A stretch of DNA of 64,000 nt from Limimaricola soesokkakensis (GTDB lineage: Bacteria; Pseudomonadota; Alphaproteobacteria; Rhodobacterales; Rhodobacteraceae): assembly GCF_900172345.1 (NCBI RefSeq), contig NZ_FWFY01000009.1:1-64000 (forward strand), read 5' to 3'. Both the position numbers and the translations under genes were made by a program. The notes below the pieces were generated by a model that did not search any database, had not been told where the DNA came from, and saw only the letters and a program-made list of their open reading frames with translations. This document shows positions 1 through 8,264 of this stretch, piece by piece (position 1 is the first letter of the stretch; the number at the start of each line of letters is the position of its first letter).

Positions 1-1319
1 GCCCATCCGCCCCCCACACCAGCGCGGTGGGTTGGGAAAGACCGCCGAAACCGTTGAAATCAAGCGAGCTGGCAGAAAAGTTGTTGGAAACAGCCACGAC
101 CATTACCCTTCGAAACACTCGTTAAAACCATCGGGAGCGCAGCACTTGCGTTCCCACGGCAATTTCGCCTCATCGGAGGTGCTTCTGACCCAAAATCAGC
201 AGCGGCCGCCGAATGCGTGGCGGCCCTCCCGAGTCCTTCCCCAAATCTGACCTAAGAGGCATCTCCGGATCAACTACTCCCTTGTGGCCTCCGTCCGATC
301 GTCGGCCACGATCCGCCACACGACAAACACTTTCTCACCACGAACGGATGTAGCTGATACAATTATTCGTGTACGCAGCCATTGTTCCGTGACTATTAGG
401 AATTTACCCGACGGGGTCGCGATAGCCTGATTCGTTTCTGCACCTGACCCGTGGGGACAAGAGATTTAATGCCTGATGCCAAAACATCTTGTTACGAATT
501 AGAGCCGGTTTCGGTTGAAGAAATTCCGCTAAATCGAGAGGCAGGAGGCGGAGCGGCATGAGGATTTCGGCTCCTGCTTTGCTTGCTCCGATCCTTGGAA
601 GTGGAGAAAATACGCAGGCCGGTCGCCTCGGTCACTCCGAACCCCTCAAAGACCTCCGCAGCCGATCTGCGCCCTTTCTGTCGAGGGAAATACTCGAAGG
701 CGTCGCGATGCTCGCGGTGAAACGCCAATGGGGGCGCTCGACTGTTCAGACTTCGGATTCTTCGCTGACAAGTGGAACTTCGGAATCCATGGCGGCAATG
801 GCAGGATCTCGCTAATGTCCGAGTTCCGGCCGAATTGCTGGATATCAGCTTGAGTGTACGCTTTTTTCGATCCCCAAGAGCATGGCGATCCCCCTCCCAA
901 CCGATCGGCTGGGACTGGATCGCTTTTGATACCAACGCGAGGGCACGGTTGGCATCGCTCACGATACAATTTGCGAACAGAACCGCGCTACCGCGACGCA
1001 ACAATCCTGCGCAACATGAGCGGGGCAGCGTCCGACTACACCCGCTGACATCAGGTAGAGAAAAGCGCGTGCCAACCTAAAGGCTGCATAGTGGCGCTCC
1101 GCTTCCTACTCGCGCAACGGACTTTGCTCGCGCCGCTACGGTCTTCCGTCTCCGACGGCCCTCGAAGCCGACGATTTGGCGTACCGAGGAACCGAGCATG
1201 ATCTTTGAACCGACTTTCATCAGGCACCTATCAGGCTACGTCGAACTTCATACGCAGTTCCCTGTCCTGCGCAGTTCGGAACGTCTGCACGCTGGTGACG
1301 AGCCCTTTGGCGGTGCCTT
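1..1319. other. Gene-poor stretch, no supported gene
   Basis: I see no convincing coding region here. The open frames on both strands overlap one another, lack ribosome-binding sites and translate into Arg/Ser/Pro-rich sequence of no family I recognise. The DNA looks less GC-biased than the rest of the window. It could be decayed mobile or duplicated DNA at the edge of an accessory region, but no transposase, integrase motif or terminal repeat could be identified. Confidence 0.5.
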
Positions 1320-1580
1320 TCACCTCACCGTCAGGTTGACCGAGAGCCACCATTCCCGCAACGACGCCTCCAGCGCCGTCACGTGATGCCCATGGGCTTC
1401 CAGATCGGCGATGTCGCGGTTCAGCTTGCGCTTGATCACGGCATAGCGGGCCAGAAGTTCCTTCTGGGTGAGTGCGTTGCCATGGGTCCAGTCCGCACGA
1501 GCCTTTAGCCTATGTTCGGCATCCTCGATCTTGTGACCGACCTCATCCAGTCTTTCGATAAGCGAATGTTGTGTCGTCAT
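1320..1580 (-). CDS. Small hypothetical coil-forming protein
   Basis: An 86-residue cytosolic protein. The ATG at 1580 is chosen over an upstream in-frame ATG because a GGAGG ribosome-binding site lies just before it. The sequence is charged and helical, with spaced leucines (IERLDEVGHKI, ALTQKELLARYAVIKRKL, IADLEAHGHHVTALEASLR), which suggests a short coiled coil. There is no signal peptide, membrane segment or catalytic motif. It stands alone in a gene-poor region, so context gives no function. Codon use and the good start signal argue that it is a real gene; the function is unknown. Confidence 0.5.
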   Translation of the reverse strand: MTTQHSLIERLDEVGHKIEDAEHRLKARADWTHGNALTQKELLARYAVIKRKLNRDIADLEAHGHHVTALEASLREWWLSVNLTVR

Positions 1581-1984
1581 GACGACCTCCGAGCTGTTGT
1601 CCCGACCGAATGTCGGGACCACCCGGCCGAAACGGGGCGTCGCTCTGGCTGCGAAGAGGCGGCGATCCGGCATCGCGCTGTCGCCGGCTCCGGTGCTGCA
1701 CGTGATCCCTGCATGCGCGTCCGGGTCCGTATTTATATGCCCTTACGGCAGCCCTGTCCATCGCGGGACATGGCATGCGGAGGGCTGACCTGCATCTCCT
1801 TTGCAACCGTCCCTTGGAGATGTCGCTGCCAGCACCTTACTGCTCCCCTTTCGCCGATCAGGCATACGCCGCTGCCCCTGCTCCGCATGACACAGGAAAA
1901 GGCAGTTCCAAGCAGTGTGCCTCCAACACCGTTACCAGGATATGACATCGGGTCCCGCGCGAGGCGACGATCAACGCCAAGATC
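1581..1984. other. Intergenic stretch without recognisable gene
   Basis: About 400 bases between two small divergent genes. Several overlapping open frames exist, none with protein-like composition plus a start signal. The frame of the downstream ORF is interrupted by a TGA at 1943-1945, and the 13 codons after it (HRVPREATINAKI) read on smoothly into that ORF, so the downstream gene may once have been longer. Confidence 0.4.
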
Positions 1985-2299
1985 ATGGCACGTGCATTGG
2001 GCATCGACGTGGCGGAATTGCTGCGCGCCGCGCCGAATCAGGCACGACTACAGGTGACCTACAGCGTCATCAGCATCGTTCGTCCCTGGACGAAATCGGC
2101 TGCCGACACTTGGACGTGGTATCATGGGAAACGTCTGGAATGCTTCGGTGGCCAAACGCCTGCGGCCCTGGTCAGTGCAGGTCGGACAGCGGAGTTGAAG
2201 GATTTCCTCGAAGCTGGCGAAGCGCTTGCCCCGCCCTGGCCGCCGACGCCTGACGGCCTTCACATGCCGACCGATGTGAGGACGGCCGCCAACATTTGA
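1985..2299 (+). CDS. Orphan antitoxin-like small protein (Xre/MbcA/ParS C-terminal resemblance)
   Basis: A 104-residue product. Residues about 29-77 (VRPWTKSAADTWTWYH, then FGGQTPAALVSAGRTAELKDFL) resemble the C-terminal toxin-binding region of Xre/MbcA/ParS-type antitoxins, in which a W-rich segment is followed by FGG-TP/A-x-x-LV-x-GR-x-x-x-x-x-x-YL. No helix-turn-helix half is obvious and no RES or other toxin gene lies next to it. Coding sense continues upstream of this ATG to a TGA at 1943, so the gene may be N-terminally truncated or decayed. The family resemblance is from memory; the orphan and truncation reading is inference. Confidence 0.4.
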   Translation: MARALGIDVAELLRAAPNQARLQVTYSVISIVRPWTKSAADTWTWYHGKRLECFGGQTPAALVSAGRTAELKDFLEAGEALAPPWPPTPDGLHMPTDVRTAANI

Positions 2300-2549
2300 A
2301 ACCTTCGAGCAGAGCGCTGTACGGTACGAACGGTGTCCGCGCCCTCGCTCAGCCTTGATTGTTTCAATCCCGCTGCGACGCTATTCACGACCTGTAGGTG
2401 CAGGCTGAAACTCGGGTCTGACGCGGGCCGTTCACTGTGGCGCCGACGCGCCTGACAGGGCTTGGTCCGTATTCCTTCCCGATGTGCGCACTTGGAAATG
2501 GCTGGCTGAATAAGCCGCCCGGCATTCGCATGCCGGGCAGTCCCGTCAC

Positions 2550-3110
2550 TTACTGGCCCGGAGGTAAGGGCTCGGGCACGGCATTCGGGATCGGATCGAT
2601 CTGCTGCAGATAGCCGTAGATCGCGCTCAGATCCTCATCGGTCATGTTGCGGTAGGCCGGCCAGGGCATCGGTGGCAGGATCGGCCGCCCTTGCCCCATA
2701 TGCCGCCCGTTGCGGATGGTGTCGATGAACTGGCTCTCGCTCATGTCGCGCAGCACCCCGGTTTCCGGATCGGGGGTCAGGTTTGCCGTGAAGCTGACCC
2801 CCCATGGTCCGACATAGGCGGTGTTCGTCGGGTTCCCGGCCCAAACCCATTCCTCGGACAGATCGGGCGGCGGGCCGACCTGAAGATCGGCGGGATGCCC
2901 GGACAGGGCCCGGCTCATGTCGGGTTCGGGACCGTTCGGCCCCATCCCCCAGGGCGTGTGGCAGTCGTGACAGCCCGAGGTGTTCACGAGATACTCGCCG
3001 CGGGCCACCGGGTCGGCTTCCTGGGCCAGCAGGCCCGTGCTGGAGAGCGCCACGACGAGAATGAAGCTGAGGCCGAGAAACATCGTGGCGACGGCTCTGA
3101 GGAACATCAT
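2550..3110 (-). CDS. Secreted monoheme c-type cytochrome
   Basis: A 186-residue exported electron carrier. Residues 1-30 form a signal peptide or anchor (hydrophobic run FLGLSFILVVALSSTGLLA). The heme motif CHDCH lies at residues 47-51, and a likely axial-Met region (LPPMPWPAYRNMTDEDL) precedes a C-terminal helix, as in class I cytochromes. The ATG at 3110 is preceded by AAGGAG and overlaps the stop of the upstream diheme gene, so the two are translationally coupled. Pairing with a diheme cytochrome suggests they work together in periplasmic electron transfer; the donor and acceptor are unknown. An ATG further upstream (3170) lies inside the neighbouring gene and is not preferred. Confidence 0.85.
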   Translation of the reverse strand: MMFLRAVATMFLGLSFILVVALSSTGLLAQEADPVARGEYLVNTSGCHDCHTPWGMGPNGPEPDMSRALSGHPADLQVGPPPDLSEEWVWAGNPTNTAYVGPWGVSFTANLTPDPETGVLRDMSESQFIDTIRNGRHMGQGRPILPPMPWPAYRNMTDEDLSAIYGYLQQIDPIPNAVPEPLPPGQ

Positions 3111-4201
3111 CTGATTTCTCCTTCGGTTTGCGGCGCGGGTTTTCCCGCGCGGGGTTGTTGGGCGACCCATCGCGCGAGGAGCGCGATCGCCTCCTCGTCG
3201 ACGAGAGCGGTGCCGAGCGGCGGCATCTGAAGCAACCGATCACGCGAACCGGCCCGGTACAGCAAAGCGCTGGCCGCCGGATCGCCCGGCGCGATGCGCA
3301 GTTCGACGCCATCGGGCAGCCCGGCCGGCGGATCCTTCAAGGCCACCCCGAAACTGGTGGTGCGCGCCGCGGCGGACCCGTCCTTCAGGCCGTGGGCCAG
3401 ATCGAAACCGAGATCGGCAAGCGCGCCGCGATCGTTGTGGCAATGCCCGCAATTCGCATGCAGGTAGCCCAGCGCCGCGCGCTCCATCGGATCGGCCGCG
3501 GGAATGCGCGGCGCGGGCCCTGCCGAGGCATTCGCGATCAGTCCGCGCTCCACCAGCACCGCGAGATCCACGGCGTCGAGCGGCAATGGCTCGGCATGCG
3601 GCGCGCCGGGATCGCGGTCCGGCGAGAGCTGCAGGGCGGAGAAACCCAGAACCGGGGCCGGACCGCTGCCGTGGCAGACCCGACAATCCGTGCGGCCCGG
3701 GATGGCGTGGGTGCGCCCGTCCGACAACGGCCAGGCATCGGCGCGGCCGCGTTCTGGCGCCAGCGGCGCCTGCCGTCCGTCGGCGCTCCATTCATAGGTC
3801 GCGAAGACCCAGCGCCCTTCGCCGAGATGCTCCATGTAGCGGGTCTCGACCGGGTGGCCGTCGAAGGCGAACTCCTTCCAGAAGCGCGTGCCCGCCGGAA
3901 AGGCCCAGCGGTCAGGATCGGACGCGTCGATTTGCGTGCCCGGCGGCAGCGACATCCAGCGCCGCTTAGCCGCACCGTCCGTCCAGAGCGGATATTGCGG
4001 CGAGAACACGAGATGACGTGGATCGACGGATCGGGCTGCGGGGTCGGTGTAGAGACCCGTGGCAAAAAGATCGGCGGGGGCGGTTTCCCCCAGCGACGGC
4101 TGAACCGGTTCCGCGAGAGCTGCGAGAATGGCCGAAAGGGCCAGCGCCACGCCCAGCGTCGCGCCGGTGCGGCGGGAACGTGCAATGATCGGGACGGACA
4201 T
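3107..4201 (-). CDS. Diheme c-type cytochrome, SO2930/TIGR03806-like
   Basis: A 364-residue exported protein with an N-terminal signal sequence (about residues 1-31) and two heme c sites, CRVCH at 173-177 and CGHCH at 251-255. The N-terminal half (SPQYPLWTDGAAKRRWMSLP, FPAGTRFWKEFAF) matches what I know of the SO2930 family of diheme cytochromes (TIGR03806). Those proteins are periplasmic or surface electron carriers of poorly known role. It overlaps the start of the monoheme cytochrome downstream, so the two form one operon, and it lies 135 bases after the flavin-barrel/GAF gene. No oxidoreductase subunit lies nearby to name the partner. Confidence 0.82.
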   Translation of the reverse strand: MSVPIIARSRRTGATLGVALALSAILAALAEPVQPSLGETAPADLFATGLYTDPAARSVDPRHLVFSPQYPLWTDGAAKRRWMSLPPGTQIDASDPDRWAFPAGTRFWKEFAFDGHPVETRYMEHLGEGRWVFATYEWSADGRQAPLAPERGRADAWPLSDGRTHAIPGRTDCRVCHGSGPAPVLGFSALQLSPDRDPGAPHAEPLPLDAVDLAVLVERGLIANASAGPAPRIPAADPMERAALGYLHANCGHCHNDRGALADLGFDLAHGLKDGSAAARTTSFGVALKDPPAGLPDGVELRIAPGDPAASALLYRAGSRDRLLQMPPLGTALVDEEAIALLARWVAQQPRAGKPAPQTEGEIR

Positions 4202-4336
4202 CGGTGCGAGCCTCCATCAGGCCCCCGCACCGGATGCGAGCGGCCCTGGTCCGGGGATACGCCGAAACCCACACACGCTCATCGGAAGTCATTGCTCGCG
4301 AAATCTGAAAATTTTCTTAACGGCGGCGATGCTCGT

Positions 4337-5656
4337 TCAGAGCTCTTCCAAGGTCAGATCGCCCGCGACGTCGAAGCGGAACCTGCCGCGCCCCGAGCGA
4401 TGGATCTGGATGCCGCCGCCGCGCTCCGCGAGGCGACGTTGCAGCAGCAGCAGGCGTGATTCCAGATTGTCGAAATGCGCCGGCAGCCGCAGCGTCGCGT
4501 CGAGCCGCAGCTCGCGATTGCAGAACTCGGTCCGTCCGGTCTCGGCATGTTCGGTCGCCAGCTTCCAGAAGATCGCCCCGGCCACGCCCTTTATGAGATA
4601 GGCATCTTCGATGAAGACCGTGTCGTCGAAACGGTAATGGCGCAGTCGCAGGGGCGCCGCGCTGCTCGCTGTCTCGATCGATTGCGGCGCGGCCGGTTCG
4701 CGCCCGTCCTGGCGCCCGAGCAGGAGCCGCATCCCGAGGCTTTGCGCCACCAGCTGCAACGCGTCCTCGTCGTCATAGCCGAACCTGTTGCGCTGCGGCG
4801 ACTCGGCAAAGAGCACGCCCACCGTCTCGCCCATGGGTCGCAGCGGCAGCGCGATCTGGCTCAGCGGCGCTTCGAGGCCCGGATAGGGAACGCCCGTAGC
4901 CGAGCCGGCGGGACCGTCGATGCCCGCGGCCGAATGCACCGCCTCGCCATAGCTGTAGTCGGCGGCGAGATGACCGATGCGGATCGGCACCCCCTCGGCC
5001 GCCGCGACTCCGATCACCCCCTGCCCGAGACCGACATCGAAGCCGATCCCGGTGCTCGGATAGCCATGCGAGGCGACGGTGAAGAGTCGTCCGGTCTCAG
5101 GGTCGAGCATCAGCACCATCGAGTGACCGATCCCCATCTGCCGCTCCAGCGCCGCGAGAAACCGGTCGAGCAGCGGCCCGACCTCTTCGGACGTCGTCAA
5201 CTCCGCCGCCACGCGCCGCGCCGCGCTGAGCGGGTTGCAGGGCCGCAGCACCTCGAGCCGCCGCGACGGCAGGGGCTCGATCACGCGGACCTCGTAGACG
5301 TCCGAGCCGAGTAGTCGGAACACCGATTCCATATGGGTGTGCGAGGCAATGCCGGCGAGCTTGGCGCGCATCGCCTCGAACAGCGGGCCGCTGGTCTGGG
5401 TCTCTTCGAAGTCGAGCTCCAACCGGTACTGCGCGTTGCTGTCAGGATCGACCACGATCACCGAGGCGACGCGGGTCGCAAGCACGTTGCGGCGGGTCTT
5501 GTTGAAGAACTGGTAGGAGAGTGCGACATGACCAGGATCGACGTAATGGACCTGCGAGATCTCGGAGACGTTCGGCATGCCCTCGCCGTCCGAAGTCGCG
5601 AGAAAGGCGGGTACCACGCCTTCGAGACAGTTCCGGATCTGGTCGAGCGTGGTCAT
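4337..5656 (-). CDS. PNPOx-like split barrel fused to GAF domain and C-terminal regulatory domain
   Basis: A 439-residue cytosolic protein in three parts. Residues about 1-135 are an FMN-binding split barrel of the pyridoxamine-5'-phosphate oxidase type (VPAFLATSDGEGMPNVSEISQVHYVD, with FFNKTRRNV). Residues about 150-315 are a GAF sensor domain (LGQGVIGVAAAEG, ALPLRPMGETVGVLFAES). Residues about 330-439 are a conserved basic domain (DDTVFIEDAYLIKGVAGAIF, NREIRLD-like, LESRLLLLQRRL) that could be a winged helix. Its start overlaps the stop of a second split-barrel gene by 4 nt, so the two are coupled. No catalytic effector domain is seen; a redox- or ligand-sensing regulator is an inference. 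Confidence 0.75.
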   Translation of the reverse strand: MTTLDQIRNCLEGVVPAFLATSDGEGMPNVSEISQVHYVDPGHVALSYQFFNKTRRNVLATRVASVIVVDPDSNAQYRLELDFEETQTSGPLFEAMRAKLAGIASHTHMESVFRLLGSDVYEVRVIEPLPSRRLEVLRPCNPLSAARRVAAELTTSEEVGPLLDRFLAALERQMGIGHSMVLMLDPETGRLFTVASHGYPSTGIGFDVGLGQGVIGVAAAEGVPIRIGHLAADYSYGEAVHSAAGIDGPAGSATGVPYPGLEAPLSQIALPLRPMGETVGVLFAESPQRNRFGYDDEDALQLVAQSLGMRLLLGRQDGREPAAPQSIETASSAAPLRLRHYRFDDTVFIEDAYLIKGVAGAIFWKLATEHAETGRTEFCNRELRLDATLRLPAHFDNLESRLLLLQRRLAERGGGIQIHRSGRGRFRFDVAGDLTLEEL

Positions 5657-6186
5657 CGCACGCTCTCCTGCAGCCTCTCTCCAGCCCTAGGTCCAGGGGT
5701 CTGCGTGAAGGCGGCACGCGGAATGAACTCCACCGCCACCGCTTCGGCAGGGTCGAAGCGGCAATAGGCCGTGGCGAAGGCCTCGCCATATTCGGCATCG
5801 ATGAGCTGATCGCGAAAGGCGCGAAGTTGCCGCTTGGCAATTTGCAGATCCTCCGCCTGTGCCGCCAGCAGCACCGCGCCTTCGCCCTTGATCTGGATCG
5901 AACGGTGCGTCGGCACCTCAGAAACGGTCAGGGCGATCCGGCTGTTGCGCATCAACCCGTGCAGCAGCTCGGAATTGAGCGGTCGCGACAGAAGGACCCT
6001 GACCTTGTTCGGCCCGAACTCGGTACAGCCCAGCGCCACACCCGCAAGCGGGCGCCCCGACAGGCCAATGACGCCGATGATGATGCTGGCACCATGTCGG
6101 CAGAATGCCTCGACCAGCGTCTGCGCCTCCGGCAACAGACCGGGTTCGGTCTCGGCTGGATCAGCGGGGGCTTGGGCGCTCGGCAT
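5653..6186 (-). CDS. Pyridoxamine 5'-phosphate oxidase-like FMN-binding protein
   Basis: A 177-residue cytosolic split-barrel protein. The core (LVEAFCRHGASIIIGVIG through VRVLLSRPLNSELLHGLMRNSRIALTVSEVPTHRSIQIKG) shows the beta-strand pattern of flavin-reductase-like and PNPOx-like domains that bind FMN or F420-like cofactors or heme. It is first in a two-gene unit, with a 4-nt ATGA overlap into the GAF-fusion protein, which itself begins with a related barrel. A small inverted repeat lies about 85-100 bases upstream of the start. The substrate is unknown. Confidence 0.75.
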   Translation of the reverse strand: MPSAQAPADPAETEPGLLPEAQTLVEAFCRHGASIIIGVIGLSGRPLAGVALGCTEFGPNKVRVLLSRPLNSELLHGLMRNSRIALTVSEVPTHRSIQIKGEGAVLLAAQAEDLQIAKRQLRAFRDQLIDAEYGEAFATAYCRFDPAEAVAVEFIPRAAFTQTPGPRAGERLQESVR

Positions 6187-6888
6187 GGCGCGACTCTGAG
6201 CGGGTTGGCGAAGGGCAGGATGCTGCCGCAGATCTTACCGAAATCTTAACCGCCTTGCGAGAACGCATTTGACCATAAGGTCATGCTCGTCAGGGCGGCG
6301 CCTGCCGATATGGGCGCGGCCGAGTTCGTGTTCTCAATCGTTGCGACCCTACCTTCGGGACGTGATCGATGCTTGTGTATAGCCTGCCGCTACTTGCCAT
6401 GAAGGCTGCGAGAATGGTGAAGAATACTGCCTAGTCCGATCATCTTCAGCCCGGGGTATCGACGAGCCGCCTCGCGCAAACTCGTCGATACCATGGCCAA
6501 GTGCAATTTAGGCCACCAGCAGGTCGTGACGATCGGCGGCCATGGGATCGCGGCCCTTGGGGGCTCCCGCTGCAAACCTGACCTCGAGCCTTACTCCCTA
6601 GAGAGTGCGCCGCGTTCTGTCCGCCATAACCGGCTCACCTTCTCGAAGCAGTACAGTAGTCATCCCGTCCCCCGATACCGTCACCTGTTCATGATAGCAG
6701 CGGACGCCTGAGCCGCAGAGAGCCCCGGAACCGACAAATTGGGGCAAAAGACGCGGCAAATCTGGGTCAAATAGCCCAAAAAAGCAGTCTCGATAGCCGG
6801 ACGTCTTAATTGTTGGATGCCCGAACTTGCAAATATGCTTGTACTGCCTGCTGCGCCCAAGGAGCGGCAGGGAAGGGAGTACGCCGCG
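6187..6888. other. 700-bp divergent intergenic region
   Basis: No supported gene. It separates the flavin-barrel operon (minus) from the two-component operon (plus) and must hold promoters for both. It contains the inverted repeat TGACC-ATAA-GGTCA at 6270-6283. A 61-codon minus-strand frame at 6390-6575 lacks a good start signal and was not accepted. Confidence 0.5.
6270..6283. promoter_or_regulatory. Inverted repeat TGACC-N4-GGTCA, possible operator
   Basis: A perfect 5+5 inverted repeat with a 4-base spacer, about 85 bases upstream of the minus-strand flavin-barrel gene. The spacing is that of a dimeric helix-turn-helix (CRP/FNR-like) site, but it does not match the FNR consensus. No regulator can be assigned. 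Confidence 0.3.
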
Positions 6889-8262
6889 ATGCAAAAACAC
6901 CACTCGCTGCATGAATCTCCTCAGTATGTCCGAGTGTTGTCGATCTTCATTCTCGCAAGTTTCGCAGCAATCTTCGCGACGACCATCGTGCTCAGCACCT
7001 ACATGGCCAGCTACATGAAGCGTCAGATGATGCAGCGCGACGCGATGGTCTCGATGGAATTCCTGAACTCCATTGTCCATGTCGAGGGAGCCGAGCGCTT
7101 CTTCTTCTTCGAACGCGAACTCCGCCCCACCGCGGGAGAGATGGGAGAGGTCTTCGAACATATCCTGCAACTTCCCGAGATGGCCCGAGCGAACATCTAT
7201 TCGCTATCCGGCGAAGTTATCTGGTCCAGCGATCCCGCCCTCATCGGCCGGACTTTTGACGACAACGAGGAATTGAGCGGGGCGCTACGTGGAGAACTCC
7301 ACCCCGCGATCGCGTCCTTGGATTTCGAACACAAGATCGAACATGCCGGCCTGCCCGACGATGTCGAAGAATTCGTAGAGATCTACGTTCCGATCTGGTC
7401 GAGCGACGGCACTTCCGTCATCGGAGCGATCGAGGTCTACAAAACCCCGACGACCCTGCTCGCTGTGCTTCAGGATATCGAGCGCCTGGCCCAGGTCGGC
7501 GCGCTCTTGGCCGGAGCGGTGCTGTTCGCGGCCTTGATCTCGGTCGTGATCTACACGATGCGCACCCTGCACTGGCAGGAGAAGCGTCTGGTCGAGGCGG
7601 AACGTCTGGCCGTGATTGGCGAGATGGCCTCGGCTATCGCCCATGGTCTGCGCAACCCGCTGGCGGCGATCCGCTCCTGCGCCGAGTTGGTCGCAGAAGA
7701 GAAGATCGAAGAAAGCACACGCCAGACCGTGCTGGACATCGTGGATCAGGTGGACCGACTCGAGGTCTGGATCCGTTCCTTCCTGAACGGTACTCGCGCG
7801 GAACCGCAGGACGCCGTCGACACGGCCCATGTCGACGTGATCATCAAGCGCTGCATCGAGAGCTTTCGGCCACAACTGCTGCGGCACAATATCGAAGTCG
7901 TCCTGGGCCGTTGCGATGGCCACCCGATCGCGGCGGCGGGATCAGGCGAAATGGAGCAGGTCGTCAACACCATCCTCGCCAATGCGGTCGAAGCCATGAA
8001 GAATGGCGGCCGCCTGCACATCAACTGGTCGAATGCGCCAGGCCGCCGCATCGCGATCGAAATATCGGATACCGGACCAGGCCTGGATGAGGATCAGCTG
8101 CAAAGCCTGTTTGTTCCGTTCAAGACATCGAAGCCGTCGGGGCTAGGGGTCGGGCTGGCACTCGGGCGGCGTATCGCAGAGCGATTCGGCGGAACTCTCG
8201 ATCTGCGAAACGGCATCCAGAAGGGCGTCGTGGTCACGCTGACATTTCCGGCGAGGGCATAG
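6889..8262 (+). CDS. Membrane sensor histidine kinase
   Basis: A 457-residue kinase. Transmembrane segments lie at about residues 14-38 and 203-224, with an extracytoplasmic sensor region between them. The H box is AIAHGLRNPLAAIRS with His about residue 252. The N box (NTILANAVEAMKNGG) and the glycine-rich boxes (DTGPGLDEDQL, GLGVGLALGRRIAERFGG) of the HATPase domain follow. No HAMP domain is evident. The ATG at 6889 is preferred over an upstream ATG because AGGGAG precedes it at the right spacing. It lies 2 bases before the NtrC-like regulator, its obvious partner. The signal is unknown. Confidence 0.9.
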   Translation: MQKHHSLHESPQYVRVLSIFILASFAAIFATTIVLSTYMASYMKRQMMQRDAMVSMEFLNSIVHVEGAERFFFFERELRPTAGEMGEVFEHILQLPEMARANIYSLSGEVIWSSDPALIGRTFDDNEELSGALRGELHPAIASLDFEHKIEHAGLPDDVEEFVEIYVPIWSSDGTSVIGAIEVYKTPTTLLAVLQDIERLAQVGALLAGAVLFAALISVVIYTMRTLHWQEKRLVEAERLAVIGEMASAIAHGLRNPLAAIRSCAELVAEEKIEESTRQTVLDIVDQVDRLEVWIRSFLNGTRAEPQDAVDTAHVDVIIKRCIESFRPQLLRHNIEVVLGRCDGHPIAAAGSGEMEQVVNTILANAVEAMKNGGRLHINWSNAPGRRIAIEISDTGPGLDEDQLQSLFVPFKTSKPSGLGVGLALGRRIAERFGGTLDLRNGIQKGVVVTLTFPARA

Positions 8263-8264
8263 CG

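Noticed and set aside
492-1004. 170-codon minus-strand frame in the gene-poor edge
   Set aside because: No ribosome-binding site, overlaps other equally long frames, and the translation is low-information Ser/Arg-rich sequence.
3128-4459. Long open frame on the plus strand opposite the diheme cytochrome gene
   Set aside because: Arg/Gly-rich shadow of the minus-strand gene; no start signal and no family, while the minus-strand product has signal peptide and heme motifs.
6390-6575. 61-codon minus-strand frame in the intergenic region before the histidine kinase
   Set aside because: No start signal or family; the PWPP-type composition did not lead to a known protein.
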